From assembly GCA_022568135.1 (NCBI GenBank), contig JADFFQ010000006.1:31145-95144 (forward strand): a stretch of 64,000 bases of DNA, given 5' to 3'. The translations under genes and the position numbers were made by a program. The notes under the pieces are model-generated. The model had not been told where the DNA came from. It searched no databases and worked only from the letters and a program-made list of their open reading frames with translations. Source of the DNA: Planctomycetota bacterium (lineage in GTDB: Bacteria > Planctomycetota > Phycisphaerae > Phycisphaerales > SM1A02). Below, one piece after another: positions 43,335 to 51,232 of the stretch (position 1 is the stretch's first letter; every line of letters begins with the position of its first letter).

Positions 43335-45173
43335 ATGTTTAGGAACGTGATCATCTGCCTGCTATCGATCGTTCTCGGCCCGGTTGTCATATTTGCCGGG
43401 CCCACGATCGACGATCTGGCTCCCAACGACAGCGTCTTTGTAGCCAGTGTGAAGAATGTCCAGGATTCCCTGGAACGGCTCAAGCGCACACAGCTGTGGG
43501 CGCTGTGGGAGTCGGATCAGGTCAAAGCGCTTCGCGCCGAAGCGGTCGAAAAGTGCACCCGGAAGCTCGACGAACTGTTGGAGGAACTGGGAGTCGAGGA
43601 AGGTTCACTGGTTCCACCGCAGGGCACGGTCGGCATTGCCGTGTTCCCGGTGATGCAGGAGGACCTTGATGCGACAGTGCCGGGGTTCCTGTTCCTCGCT
43701 GATTTCGGCGCCGACGCCGACAAGACCGGCAAACTTATCGACGCGGTGATCGCGAAGGCAGAAGAGGAACTGGATCTGGAGTACGAGGAGCAGGAGATTC
43801 TCGGCAGGACCGTCTATTCGTTTGACCTTTCCGACATGAGCGCCCAGGGCATCTTCGAGGCCGAGGAAACCGAGACGGACCAACCGGCGCCGATGATGTT
43901 CGCACCCGATCCGACGGACGTGTTCGAGATGGTCTCGGCTCTGCATTATGTGCGCGATGGCACCCGATTCATCGTGTGCACCGATCTCGATACGCTCAGT
44001 GACGCCCTTGAGGCCATCGATGGTGATGATCGGGTTGGACTTGAGAAGCACGAGGACTATCAGGCGGTGGTGGATCGACTGGGCGAGGTCGATGCCTATG
44101 CGGTGCTGCTGACACGGGACATCGCCCGCGTGGTGGCCGGCGCCGAGCCGATGATGGCCCAGATGTTCCAAAGCATGATTCAGATGATCCTCGGCGACAT
44201 CAAAGCGCTGGGGTGCGGCGTTCGCCTTGATAGCCCAGCGGCGATGTTCGAGGAGACGTTTGTAGTGTACATGCCCAACGGCAAGGCCGGCCTGACGGCG
44301 CTGATGGACACCGAGGCGCCCCGGCGCGACTTGCCGCCATTTGTCGGACCCGATGCCATCGGCTACACCAGCATGAATTTCGAATTCGACGGGGTGATGG
44401 AGTTCGTCCGTAGTATCGGCCGGATGAATCCGATGCTACAGGCGACCATTGATCAGCTGCTGGTTGAGTATGGCACGACCATCGAGAATGTGTTCGCCGC
44501 GCTGGGGCCGCAGATTCATAGCACGGTGACGCTCTCTCGGCCGATTGATCTGTCGAGCATGAAATCGCTCTACGCGATCGAATGCTCCAAGCCCGACCTG
44601 ATCGAGCAAGTGCTCGCCGAACATGCTGGGCAGTTGGATTTGGAGCCGCGAGACTTCCTTGGCCGGCGGATATATTCCATGCCTGCGAACCCCATGATGA
44701 GGATGGGCGGGCCAATGATGGGCGGCGCCGGCGGTGATGGGTTCTCGATCGGATTCGGCGGCGGCTACCTCATGATCGGAACCACAAGCCTCGTGGAGGA
44801 TGCGCTGCGCGCCACCGGGCAGGCCGGGATGCCCAGCCTTGGTGACGATCCAGCCTTTCAGCAGGCCATCCGTGCCTTGCCCGCGGAAGGGGTCGTCTCA
44901 TGGGGGCTTGCCAATACTGTGGACTACATCGAGTTCCTCAAGGAAGTCATCGTGATTCTTCAACGCCAAGAGATCGAGCAGATGAAGCTCTGGAATCCGG
45001 AGTATGCCAAGGAGATGGAAGATGAACTCGCTGCCAAGCCGCCCCCGCCGTGGCGCCAGTTCGATATGGAGATTCTGAAGCGGTATCTCGGGCCGATGGC
45101 CTGGCAGGTGCATTCCGACCCGGACGGATTTGTCGGTACGTACTATCTGTTCCAAGCGCCTGGGACCCAGTAA
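43335..45173 (+). CDS. Exported protein of unknown function, DUF3352-like
   Basis: A 612-residue protein. ATG at 43335 follows gagg and opens a signal peptide (MFRNVIICLLSIVLGPVVIF). The mature part begins DDLAPNDSVFVASVKNVQDS, an arrangement like DUF3352 proteins in which repeated domains start with a statement of substrate-like loops. A Met/Gly-rich stretch (NPMMRMGGPMMGGAGGDGF) lies near residue 455. No catalytic motif was seen. It may be co-transcribed with the HtrA-like gene, 87 bases upstream. Confidence 0.72.
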   Translation: MFRNVIICLLSIVLGPVVIFAGPTIDDLAPNDSVFVASVKNVQDSLERLKRTQLWALWESDQVKALRAEAVEKCTRKLDELLEELGVEEGSLVPPQGTVGIAVFPVMQEDLDATVPGFLFLADFGADADKTGKLIDAVIAKAEEELDLEYEEQEILGRTVYSFDLSDMSAQGIFEAEETETDQPAPMMFAPDPTDVFEMVSALHYVRDGTRFIVCTDLDTLSDALEAIDGDDRVGLEKHEDYQAVVDRLGEVDAYAVLLTRDIARVVAGAEPMMAQMFQSMIQMILGDIKALGCGVRLDSPAAMFEETFVVYMPNGKAGLTALMDTEAPRRDLPPFVGPDAIGYTSMNFEFDGVMEFVRSIGRMNPMLQATIDQLLVEYGTTIENVFAALGPQIHSTVTLSRPIDLSSMKSLYAIECSKPDLIEQVLAEHAGQLDLEPRDFLGRRIYSMPANPMMRMGGPMMGGAGGDGFSIGFGGGYLMIGTTSLVEDALRATGQAGMPSLGDDPAFQQAIRALPAEGVVSWGLANTVDYIEFLKEVIVILQRQEIEQMKLWNPEYAKEMEDELAAKPPPPWRQFDMEILKRYLGPMAWQVHSDPDGFVGTYYLFQAPGTQ

Positions 45174-45200
45174 GGATCCGATCCGCGCCGCGTGGCCGCG

Positions 45201-45290
45201 GCGGCTTCACGTGTAGCCTCGGCGCCCACGGCGGCTTCACGTTTAGCCCCGGCGCCCACGCCGGCTTCACGTTTAGCCCCGGCGCCCACG
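45201..45290. repeat. Three tandem 30-bp units
   Basis: Units 45201-45230, 45231-45260 and 45261-45290, consensus (g/c)cggcttcacgtttagcc then ccggcgcccacg, with only two or three differences. The preceding 20 bases match 28470 onward, and the unit itself is one arm of the GCCCCGGC palindrome family, so this is an expanded copy of that family. Confidence 0.9.
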
Positions 45291-45308
45291 CCGGGGGCTC
45301 TCTGGCGT

Positions 45309-46157
45309 TCACGTCCACCCAATCTTGAAGAAGATCGTGGTGAACATGAGATCGGCGATGATGATCGCCACCACTGCCTGCACCACGGTGCTGGTCGTTG
45401 CCCGCCCGACTCCCGCGGCCCCCCCCGTGACGCTCAGGCCGTGGTAGCACGCAAATGAACTGAGGATCAGCCCGAACACGCCAGCCTTGATCAATCCGGT
45501 CAGGAAGTCGGCCACAACAAGTTGGTTCAGCGTGTTCGCCTTATACAGCTCGTACGGCACGTCGAGGAACAGCACGCTCATGAGTCCCCCGGCGAAAACC
45601 GCGGCCAGATCACCGATGATCGTCAGCCCGACGAGCGCGATCGTCGTCGCCAGCACACGCGGGACCACCAAGAAGCGGATGGGGTTCAGCGCGTGGGCTT
45701 CGAGGGCTTCGATTTCCTCACCGACAACCATCGTTCCCAGCTCGGCGGCGATCGACGCCCCGGCAAATCCGGTGAGGACGATGGCTGCGATCAGCGGACC
45801 GAGCTCCCGAAGGATGGCCACGCCGATGATGTTGGCGACCTTGTCCGTCTGGCCGAAGTCCGCCAGGGCCGGCTCCATTTGCAGTGCAAGGATGAACCCG
45901 ACGCAGCCGCAGACGAGCGTCACAATCCCCGTCGCCCGCACGCCGACGCGGACCAACTGAGTCACCAGGGCGGCTCGGCCGAAACGGACGCCCCGCCGCA
46001 ACAAGGCGCGCATGACCCACACGCCCACGTCGTGGATGAGGTACCACACGCCGCCGAGCAGCTCAAACGTGCCGATCCACAGTCCGCCCCAACGGTCCAT
46101 GCTGCGGATCAATACCGAGCGTTTGGATGGTCCAGCCGCTGGAGGCACGGTCTCCAT
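45309..46157 (-). CDS. mlaE: MlaE-family ABC transporter permease
   Basis: A 282-residue inner-membrane permease of the lipid-transport (Mla/MCE) family. The MlaE signature is clear: ANIIGVAILRELGPLIAAIV, GFAGASIAAELGTMVVGEEI, EALEAHALNPIRFLVVPRVL, and five to six hydrophobic segments. It would work with an MCE-domain protein and an MlaF ATPase, neither of which is next to it. The upstream STAS gene, 41 bases away, could supply the MlaB-like subunit. Confidence 0.9.
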   Translation of the reverse strand: METVPPAAGPSKRSVLIRSMDRWGGLWIGTFELLGGVWYLIHDVGVWVMRALLRRGVRFGRAALVTQLVRVGVRATGIVTLVCGCVGFILALQMEPALADFGQTDKVANIIGVAILRELGPLIAAIVLTGFAGASIAAELGTMVVGEEIEALEAHALNPIRFLVVPRVLATTIALVGLTIIGDLAAVFAGGLMSVLFLDVPYELYKANTLNQLVVADFLTGLIKAGVFGLILSSFACYHGLSVTGGAAGVGRATTSTVVQAVVAIIIADLMFTTIFFKIGWT

Positions 46158-46198
46158 ATCCTCGTCGCCAGCCGAGGCGAAACAAATGCCTGACCTCG

Positions 46199-46546
46199 CT
46201 ACTGCGAGACGGCTTCCTCAGCAGTCTCGACGATGCTGAAAACGATATCCAGTCGAGCGATCTCGAAGATCGCGCGAACCTTGTCTTGCATTGCGCAGAG
46301 AATGAGCTTGGTACTGTTGCGGCGAGCGACCTGCATCGCCTCCACCAGTGTGGCAACGCCCGAGCTGTCCATATAGGGAACGCCGCCGAGATCGACCACC
46401 AACCGGCCCGGCCGGCCATCCTGGGCCTGGCGGAGGTGTTCCCGAAGCACACCGGCACAGTGCAGGTCGATCTCGCCGAGGGGGCGCAGAATCACCCCAT
46501 CATCGATCGACTCGGTCTGGATCTCGAGTTCTTGGGCGTCACTCAT
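46199..46546 (-). CDS. STAS-domain protein (anti-sigma antagonist or MlaB-like)
   Basis: A 115-residue single-domain STAS protein. GEIDLHCAGVLREHLRQAQD and LVVDLGGVPYMDSSGVATLV contain the phosphorylatable Ser of RsbV/SpoIIAA (MDSSG). It is the middle gene between an RsbW-like kinase (8-base overlap) and an MlaE permease. The first neighbour suggests a partner-switching role and the second an MlaB role; sequence alone does not decide. Confidence 0.88.
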   Translation of the reverse strand: MSDAQELEIQTESIDDGVILRPLGEIDLHCAGVLREHLRQAQDGRPGRLVVDLGGVPYMDSSGVATLVEAMQVARRNSTKLILCAMQDKVRAIFEIARLDIVFSIVETAEEAVSQ

Positions 46547-47033
46547 GGTTCAACTCGCTATGACCTGATGCTGGGGGAGCAGGACTCTCAGCGGCCTGGA
46601 CCGGACGGAGGCGCTTAATCATCGTGAGTCGCATCCCCCCGCCGCTGCGCCGCTCGTACCGGACCTCGTCCATGATCTCGCGGATGATGTGTACGCCGAG
46701 ACCGCCGGGGCGAACCTTCTTGAGGTCGCGTGGCCGAATCGTGGCCGGATCAACCTGCTGGGCGAGGTCCTCAATGACAATCTTGAGCCCCGGCATGTCG
46801 GCGATGAGCGGCCAGAGCTTGATCCAGATCCGTCCGTCGCAGCGGCGGTCATATCCGTGGGTGATCACGTTGCACAGTGCCTCGTCAACGGCGAGGCTGA
46901 TCTGTCCGCACTGTATCTCATTGAACCCCAAGCGCTGAGCCACGCTTCCAACCAGCGCGCGGGCCGCGGCCAGAAACTTCGGCTGGCTGAACATTTCCAT
47001 CCGAACCTCGGGTTCAGTGGATGGGTCACCCAT
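46539..47033 (-). CDS. RsbW-like ATP-binding serine kinase
   Basis: A 164-residue GHKL-type ATPase. N box QISLAVDEALCNVITHGYDR, G1 box IEDLAQQVDP (Asp), and GGLGVHIIREIMDEVRYERR (G2 region) are intact. The family phosphorylates STAS antagonists, and such a gene follows with an 8-base overlap, so the pair could form a partner-switching module. No sigma factor is adjacent. ATG at 47033 was taken because upstream residues in this frame are unlike any protein. Confidence 0.88.
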   Translation of the reverse strand: MGDPSTEPEVRMEMFSQPKFLAAARALVGSVAQRLGFNEIQCGQISLAVDEALCNVITHGYDRRCDGRIWIKLWPLIADMPGLKIVIEDLAQQVDPATIRPRDLKKVRPGGLGVHIIREIMDEVRYERRSGGGMRLTMIKRLRPVQAAESPAPPASGHSELNHE

Positions 47034-47397
47034 TGTTACCCAGTGCTTTGGTGGTCGAGCCGGTCGTCTGTGGCAGCGTACCCGACTGCACCGCCTCGAC
47101 CCAACGCCGAATCGCCGGGCGGCGCAGGTGGGGCGGATCGTAATGGAGATAGCCGTAGGTCTCGCCCGTGAGCCGCTCCAGCGCCGCGATCGCCAAGAGC
47201 CGCACCGCCGGGTCGTCGGAATCCAGTTGCTCCACGATATGCGCTGCGGCCGTGATGTCACCAGTCCGGGCCGCCCTCTCGATGGCGTACAGCCTCGCCG
47301 CCGGGTTTGCAGAGTCGAAATGTGCCTCAGTGGCTGACGGGCCGCACGAGACCGCAAGAAGGGCGGCGCCGCAGGCAATCACTCGTTTGGTCAACAT
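47026..47397 (-). CDS. Small HEAT-repeat-like lipoprotein
   Basis: A 123-residue lipoprotein (MLTKRVIACGAALLAVSC, lipobox AVSC), then helix pairs like HEAT repeats (NPAARLYAIERAARTGDITA, DPAVRLLAIAALERLTGETY). It overlaps the RsbW-like gene by eight bases and so heads this minus-strand group. An alternative ATG four codons upstream (47409) is equally possible. Function unknown. Confidence 0.7.
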   Translation of the reverse strand: MLTKRVIACGAALLAVSCGPSATEAHFDSANPAARLYAIERAARTGDITAAAHIVEQLDSDDPAVRLLAIAALERLTGETYGYLHYDPPHLRRPAIRRWVEAVQSGTLPQTTGSTTKALGNNG

Positions 47398-47520
47398 CGG
47401 CCAAAGCATACGATGTCATCCGCCTGCGGGCAAAGCATCAACCCCTGCTGAACCAATGCCCGCTAGACTCACTCGTCAGGCGGAGCTAGACTGCCCGCTT
47501 CTGCCTCGGGACCGTTTTCC

Positions 47521-49101
47521 ATGGCTCGATCTACACCGGCCGCTGCGGAGCCTCCTCCGCACGTTGATGTCATTGGCATTCTCGATTTTGGCAGCCAGTA
47601 TGCTCAGCTCATCGCCCGGCGTGTTCGGGAAGCTGGGGCGTTCAGCCTCCTGCTCGCCCCGCAGACCCCGATCGAAGAGATTCGCCGGCTCAAGCCCAAG
47701 GGCCTCATCTTTTCCGGCGGGCCGGCCAGCGTGACCCAGCCCGGCGCGGCCCGGTGCGACGAGCGCCTCTTCGACCTGGGGGTCCCGATTCTTGGGATCT
47801 GTTACGGGATGCAGCTGGGATGTCAGATTCTCGGCTGCGATGTGGGCAGGACCGCCGCACGCGAGTTCGGCCGGGCTCGGCTCACCATTCACGATCACAG
47901 TGACCTCCTCGCCGACATCCCTTCCAACACAACCGTCTGGATGAGTCACGGCGATCAGGTGACCGATCTGGCGGACCGATTCGACAGCTTGGCCAGCACA
48001 TCCACCTGTCCCTACGCCGCCGCTCGCCACAAGACCAGCCCGTTCTACGGCGTGCAGTTCCATCCCGAGGTCACCCATACGCCGCACGGCGTCGAGCTCT
48101 TGCGAAACTTCCTCTACAAAATCTGCAAGTGCTGCGGCACCTGGCGGATGGCTGACTTCATGGAAACCGAATGCCAACGCATCCGCGAGCGTGTCGGAGA
48201 GGCCCAGGTGATCTGCGGGCTCAGCGGTGGGGTCGATTCATCGGTTGTGGCAGCACTGCTGGACCGGGCGATCGGTCCTCGGCTGAGCTGCATCTTCGTG
48301 GACACCGGCCTCCTGCGCAAGAGCGAGCGGCAGCTCGTTGAGGCCGCGTTCCGCGACCACTTCCAGACCGAGCTGCGTGTGGTGGACGCCTCGGTTGAGT
48401 TTCTTGCCGATCTGCGGGGTGTGACCGATCCGCAGGAGAAACGCACAAAGATCGGGCACCGCTTCATCGAGGTCTTCGAACGCGCTGCGACCGAGATCCA
48501 AGGCGACGTGATGTTCCTCGCTCAGGGGACCCTCTATCCGGATGTCATTGAGTCTGGGCACGGCTTGGCAGGAGCGTCCGCCAATATCAAAGTGCACCAC
48601 AACGTCGGCGGGCTGCCGGACAACCTGAGCTTCGAGCTCATTGAGCCACTGCGAAACCTGTTCAAGGATGAAGTACGGCAGCTCGGCGAAGTGCTTGGTT
48701 TGCCCGCTCACATCGTCTGGCGTCACCCCTTCCCAGGCCCCGGCCTCGCGGTGCGGATCCTTGGCGAAGTGACGACCCAACGTCTCGATCTGCTGCGGGA
48801 GTGCGATGAGATTCTCCTGGAAGAAATCATCGCCAACAATCTGTACCGCAGCATCGATCAGGTCTTCGCAGTACTGCTGCCGATTCAATCGGTCGGGGTG
48901 ATGGGTGATGAGCGGACGTATGAATCGGTAGTGGCGATCCGTGCCGTGGATACGCAGGACTTTATGACCGCGGACTGGGCCCGCATTCCCTACGACGTTC
49001 TGGCCGGCATCAGTAATCGGTTAATCAACGAGGTGCCCGGCGTCAATCGCGTGGTGTACGACATCTCCTCCAAGCCGCCCGCCACGATCGAATGGGAGTA
49101 A
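47521..49101 (+). CDS. guaA: GMP synthase, glutamine-hydrolysing
   Basis: A 526-residue enzyme converting XMP to GMP. The N-terminal glutaminase domain has [30 protein letters not shown] (catalytic Cys) and GVQFHPEV (His and Glu). The synthetase domain has [15 protein letters not shown] (P-loop) and [16 protein letters not shown]. It ends in the conserved PPATIEWE. The 3' end, including this motif, is repeated 528 bases downstream. Start as given fits the family length. Confidence 0.96.
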   Translation: MARSTPAAAEPPPHVDVIGILDFGSQYAQLIARRVREAGAFSLLLAPQTPIEEIRRLKPKGLIFSGGPASVTQPGAARCDERLFDLGVPILGICYGMQLGCQILGCDVGRTAAREFGRARLTIHDHSDLLADIPSNTTVWMSHGDQVTDLADRFDSLASTSTCPYAAARHKTSPFYGVQFHPEVTHTPHGVELLRNFLYKICKCCGTWRMADFMETECQRIRERVGEAQVICGLSGGVDSSVVAALLDRAIGPRLSCIFVDTGLLRKSERQLVEAAFRDHFQTELRVVDASVEFLADLRGVTDPQEKRTKIGHRFIEVFERAATEIQGDVMFLAQGTLYPDVIESGHGLAGASANIKVHHNVGGLPDNLSFELIEPLRNLFKDEVRQLGEVLGLPAHIVWRHPFPGPGLAVRILGEVTTQRLDLLRECDEILLEEIIANNLYRSIDQVFAVLLPIQSVGVMGDERTYESVVAIRAVDTQDFMTADWARIPYDVLAGISNRLINEVPGVNRVVYDISSKPPATIEWE

Positions 49102-49214
49102 CCAGAAGGCATGAGGCTTGAGGCTTGGGGCTTGCGTTCGGGTTTCGCGCATGGCGCGTGGGATTTGAAGGCCTAGCGAGCCGTCCGCCGAGGCGGATCC
49201 TCGCCAGCGGCGCG
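49070..49214 (+). repeat. guaA 3'-end direct repeat, copy 1
   Basis: Covers the last 32 bases of guaA plus about 110 bases after it. The first 41 bases (49070-49110) match 49598-49638 with two differences. A second similar block (49165-49214) contains the palindrome TCCGCCGAGGCGGA. Confidence 0.85.
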
Positions 49215-49351
49215 AGCGCGAATGGCTGGGGCATCAACAATACCGCGCCTCTGGCTGGTTCCCGCGCGCCACCTATACTGTTGTGAGCGTATGGATCGTA
49301 CCGATCAAGTCCGACACTCCTTATCTGGTCACTGCATACATCGAGTGAGTT

Positions 49352-49582
49352 ATGGCGAATGAGTTGTTGAATGAGATGGATGTGGTCGCGCTTCTCTCAG
49401 ACCTGCCTCAGGAGAACCTTATCGCGGGTCACACGGGTGCAGTGGTTTATGTCCATAATGGGGCTGAGGCTTACGAAGTAGAGTTTTTCAGCAGTTCTCG
49501 CCGCAGCACGGTCGTGACTGTTCGCCGCGACCAGTTGCTCAAGCTCAAAGGCTTACCTGATGTGCGAATCGGCGCGGCGTGA
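49352..49582 (+). CDS. DUF4926 small protein
   Basis: A 76-residue protein with the DUF4926 pattern: NEMDVVALLSDLPQENLIAG, HTGAVVYVHNGAEAYEVEFF, and a final VVTVRRDQLLKLK. These small SH3-like proteins often sit beside DUF6883 or toxin-like genes in other genomes; here none is present, so it is an orphan. Base composition is less GC-rich than its flanks. It lies between two direct copies of the guaA 3' end, which suggests arrival by transfer. Confidence 0.78.
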   Translation: MANELLNEMDVVALLSDLPQENLIAGHTGAVVYVHNGAEAYEVEFFSSSRRSTVVTVRRDQLLKLKGLPDVRIGAA

Positions 49583-49597
49583 ACGGTCAAACCTTAC

Positions 49598-49728
49598 CCA
49601 AGCCGCCCGCCACGATCGAATGGGAGTGACCAGGAGGCTGGACACTTGAGCCTTGAGTTGGGGTTTCGCGCGCAGGGGTTGAAGGTTCAGCGAGCCGTCC
49701 GCCGAGGCGGATCCCCGCCGGCGGCGCA
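49598..49728 (+). repeat. guaA 3'-end direct repeat, copy 2
   Basis: Repeats the guaA end (encoding PPATIEWE then TGA in place of TAA) followed by the same kind of downstream sequence, ending at the TCCGCCGAGGCGGA palindrome. It is not part of any gene. Together with copy 1 it brackets the DUF4926 gene. Confidence 0.85.
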
Positions 49729-49738
49729 TCAACCCGCG

Positions 49739-50998
49739 TCAACGGTCCTGGGTCGGTCTGGCGGCGGTGTACGGTTGGTTGGTGGCGGCGTCGGGCGTTC
49801 GGTGCGTGAAGCTCGCGCGTTGGTCGCCGGCACCTTCCGCAAGACGACCGAAGATCATCCGCCCGGCACTGGTCTGCAACGAGTTGGTCACGATGAGCGA
49901 GACCTCGGCGCCGATGCGGTTGGCCGCGTCTTCCACGACGACCATTGTTCCATCAGCCAGGTATCCAACTCCCTGCTGAGCCGATTCTCCACGTTTGACG
50001 ATCTCGATCGTCAGCGGCTCGCCCGGGATCACCTGCGGTTTGACTGCGTTCGCCAGCTCGTTGAGATTCAAGACCCCCACGCCCTTTATCTGCGCCACTT
50101 TGTTCAGGTTGTAGTCGGTGGTCAGGATCCGCATCTTTTGATTGCCCGCCATCTGAAGCAGCATGTGATCGACTGATCGACCCTCAACCTCGGTGGTGTC
50201 GATGGAGAGATCAACAGCGGGGATCTCCTGGAGATTGCTGACCATGGTGAGCCCGCGCCGACCACGGCCCCGCTTGAGCTTGTCAGAAGAGTCGGCAAGC
50301 ATCTGAAGCTCATCCACGACAAACTGCGGTACGACCAGCGGCGCCACGAGGAACCCGGTCCGAGCCAGCGCCTCAATCCGTCCGTCGATCAGAACAGAAC
50401 TGTCGACGAGCAGCGGTCGCACTCCACGAACCTGCTTGGCGAACTCGACATAGGGGATGACCAGGCGAAAATCGTCCTTGGTGGTCAACACGACCGACAC
50501 CGCCAGGTAGCACAGCACGATGGCGATGATGACCTTGCCCAGGCCAAGATAGATCTCCATTCTTGTTGGCGGCTGCCCCGGCTGCGTGGTCTTGATGTCC
50601 CACGCCTCCGCGACGACATCGATCAATGCCCCAATGGCCAGCGCCCCGATCAGCCCCACGCATATCCCGAGGTACACGCCGACCACGGAAGTGAGTCGCT
50701 TGTTGGGCGTCATCGCGTCAACCACCAACACGATCACGCCCACAGCCATCGACGCCAGGAACAGCCCGGCGACGGTGGTGAGATCGAACTCTTCCGGAAG
50801 CTCTCCCTTGGCGCTGGCGATCGTAAGAACAGTCACTGTCACCAGCAAGACCAGGAACAGCAGGCGAGCCACCAACAGCAGCAGTTTCTCGGATCGAAGT
50901 TGCTTCTTGGCGAAGATCGCCGGCGGCTCGTAACTTTGATGGTCCCCGCGAGTTACCGCCGCGGCATCGGCACCGGATGGAGATGGCTGCTGGGGCAT
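49739..50998 (-). CDS. Membrane PIN-TRAM domain protein (YacL type)
   Basis: A 419-residue protein. Residues 30-200 contain about four membrane segments (LLLLVARLLFLVLLVTVTVL, FLASMAVGVIVLVVDAM). The PIN nuclease domain follows with LLVDSSVLIDGRI (Asp), EVEGRSVDHMLLQMAG (acidic), and ILTTDYNLNKVA (Asp). A C-terminal TRAM domain (GEPLTIEIVKRGESAQQGVG) is also present. YacL-type proteins are putative membrane RNases. ATG at 50998 was chosen because the upstream part of the frame lacks protein character. Confidence 0.9.
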   Translation of the reverse strand: MPQQPSPSGADAAAVTRGDHQSYEPPAIFAKKQLRSEKLLLLVARLLFLVLLVTVTVLTIASAKGELPEEFDLTTVAGLFLASMAVGVIVLVVDAMTPNKRLTSVVGVYLGICVGLIGALAIGALIDVVAEAWDIKTTQPGQPPTRMEIYLGLGKVIIAIVLCYLAVSVVLTTKDDFRLVIPYVEFAKQVRGVRPLLVDSSVLIDGRIEALARTGFLVAPLVVPQFVVDELQMLADSSDKLKRGRGRRGLTMVSNLQEIPAVDLSIDTTEVEGRSVDHMLLQMAGNQKMRILTTDYNLNKVAQIKGVGVLNLNELANAVKPQVIPGEPLTIEIVKRGESAQQGVGYLADGTMVVVEDAANRIGAEVSLIVTNSLQTSAGRMIFGRLAEGAGDQRASFTHRTPDAATNQPYTAARPTQDR

Positions 50999-51232
50999 CC
51001 GCAGAAGTGTACCATAGCCGCCACAGCCGCTACGATGCCTTTGCGTGCGGTGGCGAAGGAGACGGCCGGGCCCGTGAGACGGGTGGCCTGTGAACCTGGT
51101 CAGGGCTTGATCGCAGCAGCCATAAGCGGTGTCGTCCGAGCCTGCGGTGTCCTGGCCGTCCTCTCCGCCACCGGCGAAGAAGGCTTGAGGCAGGGGTGCC
51201 GCGCTTGAGCTTCCGGCCCAAAGGGATGTGCG

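Noticed and set aside
44947..45450. Minus-strand frame with APGLNVKP repeats
   Set aside because: The repeats are only a reading of the 30-bp tandem units; no gene is proposed.
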